NCBI GenBank assembly: GCA_963840725.1
Contig: CAWIZY010000009.1
Coordinates: 558,001-622,000 of the forward strand
DNA: 64,000 bases
Reading direction: 5' to 3'
Origin: CAVWDU01 sp963840725
GTDB lineage: Bacteria > Pseudomonadota > Gammaproteobacteria > Pseudomonadales > Halieaceae
Below are positions 8,013 through 16,890 of this stretch, piece after piece. How positions within the stretch are numbered: position 1 is the first letter of the stretch; the number at the start of each line of letters is the position of its first letter. The translations under genes were made by a program, and so were the position numbers. The notes under the pieces are model-generated. The model saw only the letters and a program-made list of their open reading frames with translations. It ran no database searches and had not been told where the DNA came from.

Positions 8013-8819
8013 TCAATGTGCTCGGTGGCTTGCCTGCAGTTGTGCCGCCAGGTCAATAAAACTGTCGGCCACGTAATTCCAGTCGCCCTCCGGGTGGATT
8101 TCAGCCCTATCCAGGTACAGCTCGCCAGGCTCCGGATTCTCGGGCCGCACCGGTCCACCAAACTCCAGCGGGCGCTTGACAAAGGCGGTCTGCATGCCGT
8201 GGCCGGCGGCGTAGGCAAGGTCAGCCTGGTGAGCTGCCACCATAAGCACCTGCCCCGGATCCAGGTCCAGTGCCTGCACCGACTTGAGGTAGGTATCCGG
8301 GTGGGGTTTATAGAACTTGGACAGGGAGGAGCCGAGGATGATGTCCCAGGGCAGTCCAGCGTGGCGTGACAGGCGCACCATGTCGGCAAAATTGCCGTTG
8401 GATAGAGGGGCGATAATCATGTCTTTGCGGATCTGGCTCAAGCCCTCCACCGTATCAGGCCAGGGGTCCAGTTGCTCCCATATCTGGCTCAGCGTGTCGA
8501 TCCGGTCCGCACTGACAGCGGTGGGGAAATGCGTGCCGAGGACATTCACCAGGTTGGCGCGATTGATTTCACGCAGCGGTTTGAATTCGCCCGCAGTGAA
8601 GGCCTGGGTAGCGGTGCTAACGAGATAGGCTGTGCGCCATTCGATGGCCATAGCACCTGGGTCGCAGTCTACGTTATTGGCCTTGGCCAAATCGGCGAAT
8701 GCCCGACGCATCGGTTGATAGAAGTCACAAACCGTGCCGAATGTGTCGAATAGGGCCGCCTCGATCTTTACAGTGCCGGTAGCGGGAGACTGGTTGGGCA
8801 GTGGTTCGATCACGGGCAT
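8013..8819 (-). CDS. haloacid dehalogenase type II family hydrolase
   Basis: The 268-residue product carries the HAD motifs in order: the nucleophile Asp in FDTFGTVCDFY (motif I), LSNGN (motif II), the Lys region SKFYKPHPDTY (motif III) and MVAAHQADLAYAAGHGM (motif IV region). The FDxxGT and SNG forms and the length fit L-2-haloacid dehalogenases, which hydrolyse 2-halo acids to hydroxy acids through an aspartyl ester. The native substrate could differ. The start is ATG 8819; about 20 residues precede the domain. Confidence 0.88.
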   Translation of the reverse strand: MPVIEPLPNQSPATGTVKIEAALFDTFGTVCDFYQPMRRAFADLAKANNVDCDPGAMAIEWRTAYLVSTATQAFTAGEFKPLREINRANLVNVLGTHFPTAVSADRIDTLSQIWEQLDPWPDTVEGLSQIRKDMIIAPLSNGNFADMVRLSRHAGLPWDIILGSSLSKFYKPHPDTYLKSVQALDLDPGQVLMVAAHQADLAYAAGHGMQTAFVKRPLEFGGPVRPENPEPGELYLDRAEIHPEGDWNYVADSFIDLAAQLQASHRAH

Positions 8820-9018
8820 ACTCGTCGGCAGCAGGTCAGGTGCAGGACTTTATCACAGCTTGCCACCGTCACGAGTCGCAGTCCTATGTCAGTGTATGCA
8901 CGGATGCTGACACAACGGTGCGCTGGCACCCCGGCAGTTTATCGACCGGCAATGGTTGGAAAACGTGAACGGAATCCTGTTAGAGTTTGCGCACCGTCAG
9001 CCACCAGCAGAGAGAGGT

Positions 9019-9753
9019 ATGCCCGAGCGGAGTAAACAAGGTCCCGCCGACGTCGCTGCGGCCAGGGACAGTGCCCGTAAGCCCAGTGTGCGGCCGCAGG
9101 ATGCGGCCACCTTGATTTTGGTGCGCCGGGATGGCCGGCAGCCTCGAGTGCTGATGGGCCAGCGCGCCGCCAGCCATCGCTTTATGCCTAACATGTACGT
9201 ATTCCCAGGGGGAAAGGTTGATCCTGGCGATGCTCGCCTGCGTCCGCCCCGGGATTTGCACCCTGCGGTTATGGCGCGGCTAACCCAGAGTTGCACACCG
9301 GCCCGAGCCCGTGGCCTGGCCCTGGCGGCGATTCGCGAAACCTGGGAGGAAACCGGCTTGGTGGTCGGGGAGCCACACAGCCCAACCCTCAAGAGCCGCT
9401 CACCTCAGTGGCGCGAGTTTCTCAAATCAGACGCCAATCCCTGTTTGGATGAGCTCCACCTGGTAGGCCGGGCGATCACGCCCCCGTACCACCACCGTCG
9501 CTTTGACGCTCGATTTTTTATGGCAGAGGCTGAACTGATTCAGGGCGAGCCCCAGGATGCACCCGAGGGATCCGGTGAATTGCTGCGCCTGCACTGGGTG
9601 TCATTGCGCGATGCTCGGGCGCTGGAACTGCCCGAGGTCACACGTATCGTTCTGGCGGAGGTAGAGCGGCGATTGCGGGAAGGTCAGCAGCCTGAAGATC
9701 CGGGGCCGTTTGTTCATTACCGCCGTGGCCGCCACGTCATTGGCAGCGTGTAG
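9019..9753 (+). CDS. Nudix hydrolase, NUDT19-like with split Nudix box
   Basis: The 244-residue product contains FPGGKVDPGD, then an insertion of about 35 residues, then RETWEETG, which is the catalytic half of the Nudix box. This long insertion between the GG and REXXEE parts is typical of the NUDT19/RP2-like subgroup, linked in the literature to CoA or acyl-CoA diphosphate hydrolysis. The frame is open to 8956; I chose ATG 9019 because AGAGAGG lies directly upstream. Substrate is inferred from family only. Confidence 0.85.
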   Translation: MPERSKQGPADVAAARDSARKPSVRPQDAATLILVRRDGRQPRVLMGQRAASHRFMPNMYVFPGGKVDPGDARLRPPRDLHPAVMARLTQSCTPARARGLALAAIRETWEETGLVVGEPHSPTLKSRSPQWREFLKSDANPCLDELHLVGRAITPPYHHRRFDARFFMAEAELIQGEPQDAPEGSGELLRLHWVSLRDARALELPEVTRIVLAEVERRLREGQQPEDPGPFVHYRRGRHVIGSV

Positions 9754-10021
9754 CCCGATGGTTCATGCCCCGAGGGACTGAGCCGGCAGTGACACGTGTG
9801 CCGCTGCGGTTACAAATGGGAAAGACGGCTTCTGCTGACAGGAACGGTGCTATGCTAGGCGCGCCTGGCTGAGAGTGATCCGCGGCGCTCGCTGTCGCCC
9901 TGAAACTCGCAGGGTAATTAGTCTGGCGCTATTTTCTATTGTTGTGACTCATTGCGCGCGGCCCTTGAATTGCCGACTCCGCGTGCACTGACTGGCAGAC
10001 ACGGGCGAAAGGAGAGGCAGG

Positions 10022-11122
10022 ATGACAGAGCAAACCGAATTGTGGGTTCAGCGCGACGAATTGCGCAACACCCGGGTCGTTACCGGCCCTGTGCCCCAGC
10101 CAGCAGCTGGACAGATACTGGTCGCCATCGACAAGTTCGCCCTCACTGCCAACAACGTCAGTTACGCCGTCTCCGGCGACACCATTGGCTACTGGGGTTT
10201 TTATCCGGCAGAAGACGAGTGGGGCAAGGTGCCCGTATGGGGTTGTGGAGATGTGGTGGCTGCCAACGGTACAGACGTGCAGGTGGGTGAGCGCCTTTGG
10301 GGGTTTTTCCCCATGGCCAGCCATGCCCTGCTGCGGCCGGGCAAGGTGCGCGAGGATCAGTTTTTTGACGTGGCGCCTCATCGGGGCGGTCTGCCCGCAC
10401 TGTACAACGGCTACCGGCGCACCGGGGCCGAGCCCAGCTTCCTCCGCAAAATGGAAAACGAGCGTTGTCTGCTGTTTCCCCTGTTTATTACCTCGTTCAT
10501 GCTCAAGGACTACCTGGTCGACAACGGGTTCTTTGGGGCGGGCCAGGTTCTGATAGGCTCTGTGTCTTCAAAAACCGGTTTTGGTCTGGCGCGCATGCTC
10601 CATGAGGATCCGCAAGTCACCCAGCGCGTGGTGGGCTTGACATCCCCGGCCAATCGCAACTTCGTCGAGGGTTTGGGTTGTTGTGATCAAGTGCTTGCCT
10701 ACGGCGACGAGCAGGAGATTGATGCGGCGTCGCCGGCGGCCTATGTGGATATGTCTGGCGATGCCTCCTTAACCCGCGCTGTACATGAGTTGCTCGGTGA
10801 GAATGTGGTGGCCAGTGTGATGGTCGGCGCTACCCACTGGGAACAACGGGGTGAGCTACCGGATCTACCCGGCGCCAAGCCGGCCTTCTTTTTTGCTCCA
10901 GCACAGATCGCCAAGCGAGATGCCCAGTGGGGCTCGGGTGTGGTAATGACACGTGCCACCGAGGCCAGCGCAGAAGCGGCGGGCTTCCTGCAGGACCGGA
11001 TGCAGGTGGAGTGGACCACCGATGCCGGTTCACTGTCCGACCTATGGGTGAATCTTCTCGACAACCGGGTTGCCCCTTCTCGAGGACTGATGGTCTCTCT
11101 CGGGCAGTCCCCGGCGTCCTGA
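10022..11122 (+). CDS. DUF2855 family protein (MDR-like)
   Basis: The 366-residue product matches DUF2855. It has a quinone-oxidoreductase-like N-terminus (FALTANNVSYAVSGDTIGYW), a VWGCGDVV stretch, the RLWGFFPMASH segment, and a Rossmann-like half beginning VLIGSVSSKTGFGLA. Enzymes of the medium-chain reductase type bind NADPH there, but no activity is established for DUF2855. The start at ATG 10022 is preceded by AAAGGAGAGGCAGG. Confidence 0.88.
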   Translation: MTEQTELWVQRDELRNTRVVTGPVPQPAAGQILVAIDKFALTANNVSYAVSGDTIGYWGFYPAEDEWGKVPVWGCGDVVAANGTDVQVGERLWGFFPMASHALLRPGKVREDQFFDVAPHRGGLPALYNGYRRTGAEPSFLRKMENERCLLFPLFITSFMLKDYLVDNGFFGAGQVLIGSVSSKTGFGLARMLHEDPQVTQRVVGLTSPANRNFVEGLGCCDQVLAYGDEQEIDAASPAAYVDMSGDASLTRAVHELLGENVVASVMVGATHWEQRGELPDLPGAKPAFFFAPAQIAKRDAQWGSGVVMTRATEASAEAAGFLQDRMQVEWTTDAGSLSDLWVNLLDNRVAPSRGLMVSLGQSPAS

Positions 11123-11281
11123 TCGTCCCCCGTGAGTCTTGTGTGACTGCGGGCTTCAGCGATGGATGAGGCCGAAAAATACCGCTATTTCTCCAGACCT
11201 TGATCGCCGTCGATTTCCATTTGTCGTTCTGTGGTCTATATACAGTGGTGGCAGAAGCTAACGGGAACAGGGAGGGCAGAC

Positions 11282-11824
11282 ATGGAGAGCATAGAAGCAG
11301 GCAATCTGGTCATCGGCGCGCAAAATGACAAACTGGTGTTTGAGATTCGGGGGCAGGGCAGTACCGTCGTGCCCCTGGAGGATCTGCCTGCGATAGTCGC
11401 TTTTCTCAGCGGGTGTAACGATACCAGCCGTAATCGACGCGCCGGCTTTCGGCTGTGTCTTGCGGACATTGAGCCCGTTGCCCTTGCCGGTCTCTCCGCC
11501 GAGGTGGAGTCTGCCGAGGGTCTGTGGACTCCGGTGACCTTAATGGATCTCAGCATCGCCGGGCTGCATGTCGACTCTCCGGGATTTACCGGTGACTACG
11601 GCGACCAGGTTAAAGTGCGCCTGAACTGGCGCGACAACGCTGTCGAGCTTGCCGCGGTGCTGGTGCGTCGGGCGCGTCCCGATGGCACTACGGCGATTAA
11701 ATTTACCGATATCTATGACGGTGACGGGGATCTGGATCCGCCCTCCGGTCTGCGCACGATTGTTGAGGAACTGGAGCTGCTCTGGTTAGAGCAACGTCTA
11801 AGCGCCGGGGGTGCAAGAGCTTGA
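11282..11824 (+). CDS. PilZ domain protein, putative c-di-GMP binding
   Basis: The 180-residue product starts at ATG 11282 after AGGGAGGG. It has the two PilZ signature elements: RAGFR (RxxxR) near residue 45 and DLSIAG (DxSxxG) near residue 85. Together these bind cyclic di-GMP in known PilZ domains. A beta-rich segment (VKVRLNWRDN) and a C-terminal helix follow. The stop overlaps a TTG in front of the next gene, so it may be co-transcribed with the S9 peptidase. The output target is unknown. Confidence 0.8.
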   Translation: MESIEAGNLVIGAQNDKLVFEIRGQGSTVVPLEDLPAIVAFLSGCNDTSRNRRAGFRLCLADIEPVALAGLSAEVESAEGLWTPVTLMDLSIAGLHVDSPGFTGDYGDQVKVRLNWRDNAVELAAVLVRRARPDGTTAIKFTDIYDGDGDLDPPSGLRTIVEELELLWLEQRLSAGGARA

Positions 11825-11829
11825 GCGGG

Positions 11830-14001
11830 ATGACTGCAGCGGCGGGTGGCTCGAGGCGAAGCCTGGTGCCGTTCAAGCGACTGTGCGCCGCCTGTGCACT
11901 CATCGCCCTGTCGATCAGCGTCAATGGCTGGGCTGCTGCGCAGGCTCCGGTCCCTGTAACAGCGCCTGCTCCTGCAACGGCACAGTCTGCTGTAAAAACG
12001 GGTCTTGCCGGCCTGCAGGCTGAAGACCTGGTGCAGATGCAGCGGGTGTCCGGCCTTGCGATCAGCCCCGACGGCAAGTGGTTGGCCTATGAACTGCGCA
12101 CCACTGATATGGCTGCCGGCCGGGGGCACAAAAACATCTGGCTGCTCAACACCGGCACAGACCAGCAGCGACAGCTCACCGGCCACAGTGTATCCAGCCA
12201 CTCACCGGTCTGGGGGGCGGATGGCAAGAGCTTGTTTTTTCTGAGCTCACGTAGCGGCACTTCCCAGGTCTGGCGCATCGGTATCGGCGGCGGGGAGGCA
12301 ACACGGGTGAGTGATCTGCCACTGCCGGTGGAGAACCTTCTGCTGGCGCCGGATGGGCGCTCCTTGCTGTTCAGTCTGGATGTGTTCGCCGATTGCCCCG
12401 ACCTCGCCTGCACCGTGGAGCGCACCGAGGCTGATAACCGGGCCGACGACCAGACCAGTGGCGTGGTATACGAAAGTGGCTTCGTCCGGCACTGGGACAG
12501 CTGGAAAGACGGGCGTCATCGGCACCTGTTTCAGGCGCCACTCGAGGGTAAGACCCTGGGTAAACCCCGTGACCTGATGAGCGGGATGCAGGCGGACGCC
12601 CCCACCAAACCCTGGGGCGACACCAGCGAGGTCGCCTTTGCGCCCGACGGCGGGGTGATCTTCACGGCACGACAGGGGGGCGCTGGAGAGCCCTGGAGTA
12701 CTAATTTCGATCTTTGGTATGTCGCCCCCGCGGGTGGCGCCCCGGTCAACCTGACGGCCGCCAACAAGGCCTGGGATGCCGGGCCGGTATTCGCCGGTGA
12801 CGGCAAGGCTCTTTACTGGCTGGCGATGAGTCGGCCGGGTTATGAAGCCGACCGATTCCGTGTTATGCGTGCAGACTGGAGCGCCGGAAAACTGGGCAAT
12901 CCGGTGGAGATCGCACCCGGCTGGGATCGCTCACCCAAGTCCCTGAGCCTGGCCAGTGATGGCCGTAGCTTACTCGCTCACGCGGACCACCTCGGCCACA
13001 CCGCCCTGTTCGGCATCCAGGTGGCCGATGGCAGCGTCAGGGCCCTGGTGGGTGATGGTGCGGTGGCAGCAGAGGTCGAGAACGCCGGCCGTGTCTACTT
13101 TACTCGCAGTACCCTGCAGGCGCCGGCGGATATCTGGTCGGTGCCACTGGCCGGTGGTGAGCCGCAACAACACACCCGGGTGAACGCCGACCGGCTGGCC
13201 AGTATCGCCATGGGCGACGCTGAGCAGTTCACTTTTACCGGTGCCAACGGCGACAGGGTCCATGCCTGGATGGTCAAGCCGGCGAACTTTGATCCCACCA
13301 AGCGCTATCCGTTGGCGTTTTTGATCCACGGCGGACCCCAGGGCAGTTTTGGTAACAAGTTTCACTACCGGTGGAACCCCCAGACCTATGCGGCAGCGGG
13401 TTATGCCGCAGTGATGGTGGACTTTCACGGATCTACCGGCTACGGCCAGGCGTTCTGCGATGCGATCCGCAACAACTGGGGCGGTTGGCCCCTGGAAGAT
13501 CTGCAAAAGGGGCTCGCTGCGAGCTTGCAACGCTATCCCTGGGTCGACGGTGAGCGAGTGGCGGCGCTGGGGGCCAGTTATGGGGGCTATATGGTTAACT
13601 GGATTGCGGGGAACTGGAACGACCGCTTCCGCGCGCTGGTCAACCACGACGGACTGTTCGACACGGCGTTTATGTACTACTCCACCGAGGAACAATGGTT
13701 TCCCAACTGGGAGTTTGGGGGCGCGCCGCATCAGCAGGCAGAGAGCTATGCCCGCTGGAACCCGGCCCTGCATGTGGACAAATGGCAGACGCCGATGCTG
13801 GTAATCCACGGAGAGCTGGACTACCGGGTGCCCATCACTCAGGGATTAGCCACCTACACCGCGTTGCAACAGCAACAGGTACCCAGTCGCCTGTTGTACT
13901 ACCCTGACGAAAACCACTGGGTGCTAAAGCCCCACAACTCCATCCAGTGGCATCGTGAAGTGCTGGCCTGGCTGGACCGCTGGTTACAACAGGACGATTA
14001 G
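11830..14001 (+). CDS. secreted S9 (prolyl oligopeptidase) family peptidase
   Basis: A 723-residue protein from ATG 11830, with a signal peptide (ALIALSISVNGWAAAQA) and a Pro/Ala-rich linker. Next comes a beta-propeller of WD40/TolB-like repeats (ISPDGKWLAYEL, LLAPDGRSLLFS) and a C-terminal alpha/beta-hydrolase domain. The catalytic Ser is in GASYGGYMVNW, Asp in HGELDYRVP and His in DENHWVLKP. This is the S9C / dipeptidyl-peptidase-5-like form, which removes dipeptides or acylated residues from peptides in the periplasm. It starts six bases after the PilZ gene. Confidence 0.92.
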   Translation: MTAAAGGSRRSLVPFKRLCAACALIALSISVNGWAAAQAPVPVTAPAPATAQSAVKTGLAGLQAEDLVQMQRVSGLAISPDGKWLAYELRTTDMAAGRGHKNIWLLNTGTDQQRQLTGHSVSSHSPVWGADGKSLFFLSSRSGTSQVWRIGIGGGEATRVSDLPLPVENLLLAPDGRSLLFSLDVFADCPDLACTVERTEADNRADDQTSGVVYESGFVRHWDSWKDGRHRHLFQAPLEGKTLGKPRDLMSGMQADAPTKPWGDTSEVAFAPDGGVIFTARQGGAGEPWSTNFDLWYVAPAGGAPVNLTAANKAWDAGPVFAGDGKALYWLAMSRPGYEADRFRVMRADWSAGKLGNPVEIAPGWDRSPKSLSLASDGRSLLAHADHLGHTALFGIQVADGSVRALVGDGAVAAEVENAGRVYFTRSTLQAPADIWSVPLAGGEPQQHTRVNADRLASIAMGDAEQFTFTGANGDRVHAWMVKPANFDPTKRYPLAFLIHGGPQGSFGNKFHYRWNPQTYAAAGYAAVMVDFHGSTGYGQAFCDAIRNNWGGWPLEDLQKGLAASLQRYPWVDGERVAALGASYGGYMVNWIAGNWNDRFRALVNHDGLFDTAFMYYSTEEQWFPNWEFGGAPHQQAESYARWNPALHVDKWQTPMLVIHGELDYRVPITQGLATYTALQQQQVPSRLLYYPDENHWVLKPHNSIQWHREVLAWLDRWLQQDD

Positions 14002-14053
14002 ACCGGACCAGGGGGTGCCGGGAGCGGCTCACCAGCGGCCTGGAACAAGGCGC

Positions 14054-15607
14054 TTAGTTGACCTGTCGGTCTCGGCCCTCCCAAAAGGGTTTGCGCAGCT
14101 CCGTCTTCAGCACTTTGCCTGCCCCTGATAGAGGCAGAGGGTCTTCCCGGAAACTGACGCTTTTGGGCAGCTTGTAGCCGGCGATGCGCTCCCGGCAATG
14201 CTCTATCAGCTGCTGCTCCTCGACGGTTTGCCCGGGATGGCGAATCACGATCGCGTGCACGGCTTCGCCCCACTCGGGATGGGGAATGCCGATGACCGCG
14301 ACATCCTGCACTGCCGGGTGGCTGATAATGGCGTTCTCCACCTCGGTGGTAAACACGTTCTCACCGCCGGTGACTACCATGTCCTTCACCCGGTCCACGA
14401 TGTACAGGTAGCCCTCCGGGTCGAAATAGCCCGCATCACCGGTGAACACCCAGCCATCCTGCAGGGCGCCGGCGGTTTCCTCCGGTTTGTTCCAGTAGCC
14501 CAGCATGGTGTGCGGGCCCCGCACTACCACCTCACCGGAGACGCCGGTTGCGCAGTCGGCGCCATCTTCGCCGACGATGCGCACATCGTTCACCGCTGTG
14601 GGGCGGCCGGCGGAACTCAACTTGTCGCCGCCGTCCCGGTGGGCAGCGGCGGACAGCATGGTTACGACGGGGGCGAGTTCGGTCTGGCCGTAAGCTTGAA
14701 TCAGGTTGACTGAGGGCCATTGAGACATGCATTGCCCGAGGGTAGCCGCTGGCATGGGTGAGGCGCCGTAGAGTATGCACTCAAGCGCCGATGAGTCGAC
14801 AGCGGCGGCATCCGGGTGGTTGAGTAACATCTTTATCATCGCCGGCACCAGCAGCGTGTGGGTGATGGGCTGCTCGGAAAAGGTGCGCAGAACTTCGCCC
14901 GGATCAAAGCTCTTGAGCACAAAGTGGCCCCCGGCACACAGGGTGGTGCCCATGCTACCGGCGAAGTCCGCCATATGGAACATGGGTGCGACGTGGAGGT
15001 AAATACTGTCGCGGTTCAATTGGAACTCGGGCAGGGTGCCCATGGCACTGGCCCAGATGGCGAGGTGGGATTGCATCACGCCTTTGGGAAAGCCGGTAGT
15101 GCCGCCGGTGTAAAAAATCCCCGCCATATCTTCACCGCCGCGGCCAGAGGCGGGGATGGGTGCGCGGTCCGCAATGGCCTGTTCATAGCTCATGGCCCAG
15201 TCAGGGCAGTCGCCATCGCCCATGTACACCGCCTGCGTCAAGCCATCTATATCCGCCACCAGCTGTTGTGCCTGTGCGGTGAAGGCGTCGTCAAAAAGCA
15301 GCACACGGGCACCGGAATCACGCAGCGCGTAGTCGTTTTCGAGCAGTGCCCAACGGGTATTCAGAGGCACGACGCACAGGCCGGCCCAGGGAATGGCAAA
15401 CACCGCTTCGTAGTAACGGTCGCTGTTGAGGCTGAGAATGGCCGCCCGATCTCCTGGCGCCAGGCCCAGGTCTCCCAGAGCCGCCCCGAGTCGTGCGACG
15501 CGCGCCTGCAGCTCGGTCCAGTTCGCTCGTCGGTCCAAGTGCGCAGTCGCAAGGCCTTTCGGGTTCAAACGAGTGGCGCGTTCCAGCATGGCTGGGATCG
15601 AGATCAT
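14054..15607 (-). CDS. AMP-dependent acyl-CoA synthetase
   Basis: The 517-residue product is a complete ANL-superfamily ligase: the P-loop-like YTGGTTGFPKGVM, the YGQTE motif, the TGDAGYFDPEGYLYIVDR block and a C-terminal Lys in AGKVLKTELRK. It activates a carboxylic acid as acyl-AMP and transfers it to CoA, most probably a medium- or long-chain fatty acid. It is the last gene of a leftward set with a PHA-synthase-like and a WS/DGAT-like gene (gap of 59 bases), suggesting it supplies acyl-CoA for storage-lipid-type chemistry. Confidence 0.92.
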   Translation of the reverse strand: MISIPAMLERATRLNPKGLATAHLDRRANWTELQARVARLGAALGDLGLAPGDRAAILSLNSDRYYEAVFAIPWAGLCVVPLNTRWALLENDYALRDSGARVLLFDDAFTAQAQQLVADIDGLTQAVYMGDGDCPDWAMSYEQAIADRAPIPASGRGGEDMAGIFYTGGTTGFPKGVMQSHLAIWASAMGTLPEFQLNRDSIYLHVAPMFHMADFAGSMGTTLCAGGHFVLKSFDPGEVLRTFSEQPITHTLLVPAMIKMLLNHPDAAAVDSSALECILYGASPMPAATLGQCMSQWPSVNLIQAYGQTELAPVVTMLSAAAHRDGGDKLSSAGRPTAVNDVRIVGEDGADCATGVSGEVVVRGPHTMLGYWNKPEETAGALQDGWVFTGDAGYFDPEGYLYIVDRVKDMVVTGGENVFTTEVENAIISHPAVQDVAVIGIPHPEWGEAVHAIVIRHPGQTVEEQQLIEHCRERIAGYKLPKSVSFREDPLPLSGAGKVLKTELRKPFWEGRDRQVN

Positions 15608-15666
15608 AGGTTTATCCTCTGGTAGTGAATTCAGCGACCCGGGCGGCTGTGGTATTCAAGCGGCCT

Positions 15667-16890
15667 TTATGCGTGTTCTGCGGGTTTTTTACGGGGGCTG
15701 CTCGCAACGGCTTTCTTCTTTTTCAGTGGTTTGGTGGCGGAGCGTTTAGCCAACCACTTTACGGAGTCGGCCCACACGGCTTTTTGCGCTTTGCTGCCAA
15801 TAATCACGCCCATATGGCCACCGGGTACAACCCGGAACGATTTGTCTTTGCTGCCGACTATACCGATGATCTGCTTGGCCACGGACTCTGGGACAAGGTT
15901 GTCCGTCGCCCCGGCGTAGGCCAGTAGCGCAGACTCTATGTTGTCCAGTTCCGCCACCTCGTCGCCCAACTTGATGCGCCCGGTGGCCAGCTCGTTATTG
16001 ACCACGACTTTTTCGGCCATGTCCCTGATAACGCCCCCGGGGTAACCCAGCATGTGATTGAGGTAGTCAGAGGTTGTACTGTATGACTCGACAAATTCCC
16101 TGTCCGCGAGCCGGGTGACCAGGTCCCAGTAGGTGGTCACGCTGCTGACCGGATCGGTCATTTTGAAGGCCAGGGTTGTCATCCAGGGCGACAAGCCCAG
16201 CCTGGCAGGGTCCAGGGAATTAATACGCAAATTGGTGTAATTGCTGACCAGTTTGGCCGGTGCGTTAATCGCCTGCGCCACACCTGCGATGGCCCCGCTG
16301 CCACTTTCAAGGTCGATGGGACTGGCAATGGTCACAATATTGCGCAGGTGCGGATCGTGAGCCTGGCCCTGGTAGAGCAGGCAGAGCAATCCGCCCATGC
16401 ACCAGCCCATGGTGGACAGATCTTCACTGCCCGAGTGTTCTCGCACTTTGGCCAGCGCGGTAGTCATCATGTGAAAGGAGTAGTCCCGCAGATTGAGATG
16501 GGAGTGTTCCTTGCCAGGCTTGCCCCAGTCTATGAGATAGGTTTTGAAACCAGCCGCGGCCATGTAGCGGACCAGGCTGCGCTGGGGCATCAGATCAAAG
16601 GTTTCTGTGGTCACGCCCAACGGAGGCACCAGGACGAGTGGCACCGGATGTTGCTCGCGCTGGATCGGCATGGTGCTACCGTCCACCAGAGTAATTTCAT
16701 CCTCTTCCGGCAGCCCGTAGTATCGCACCGCCATCAGGTCGTCATCATGGACCAGTTCGAACCAGGTCCGGCCGGATTTGATCAGCGTGTCGCGCTTGAA
16801 GAGCCAGTCGGTGCCGTTGGCGGCTGCACTGGCTACCCGGTTGTTTAGCGCGAGGCCTTGATTAAGTGCGAGTCTGGCGAGTCTGTTCAC
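15667..16890 (-). CDS. PHA synthase-like alpha/beta hydrolase with catalytic Cys
   Basis: A product of about 407 residues starts at GTG 16890, whose GTGA overlaps the stop of the upstream gene. The nucleophile elbow is GWCMGGLL with Cys at about residue 164, the GxCxGG lipase-like box of polyhydroxyalkanoate synthases. The partners Asp (GATDNLVP) and His (GGHMGVI) are present. Class III PhaC is of similar size. The C-terminus is Lys-rich (KPLKKKKAVASSPRKKP), which could bind polymer, phospholipid or nucleic acid. Neither phaE/phaR nor phaA/phaB lies nearby, so polymer synthesis is inferred, not shown. Confidence 0.8.
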   Translation of the reverse strand: MNRLARLALNQGLALNNRVASAAANGTDWLFKRDTLIKSGRTWFELVHDDDLMAVRYYGLPEEDEITLVDGSTMPIQREQHPVPLVLVPPLGVTTETFDLMPQRSLVRYMAAAGFKTYLIDWGKPGKEHSHLNLRDYSFHMMTTALAKVREHSGSEDLSTMGWCMGGLLCLLYQGQAHDPHLRNIVTIASPIDLESGSGAIAGVAQAINAPAKLVSNYTNLRINSLDPARLGLSPWMTTLAFKMTDPVSSVTTYWDLVTRLADREFVESYSTTSDYLNHMLGYPGGVIRDMAEKVVVNNELATGRIKLGDEVAELDNIESALLAYAGATDNLVPESVAKQIIGIVGSKDKSFRVVPGGHMGVIIGSKAQKAVWADSVKWLAKRSATKPLKKKKAVASSPRKKPAEHA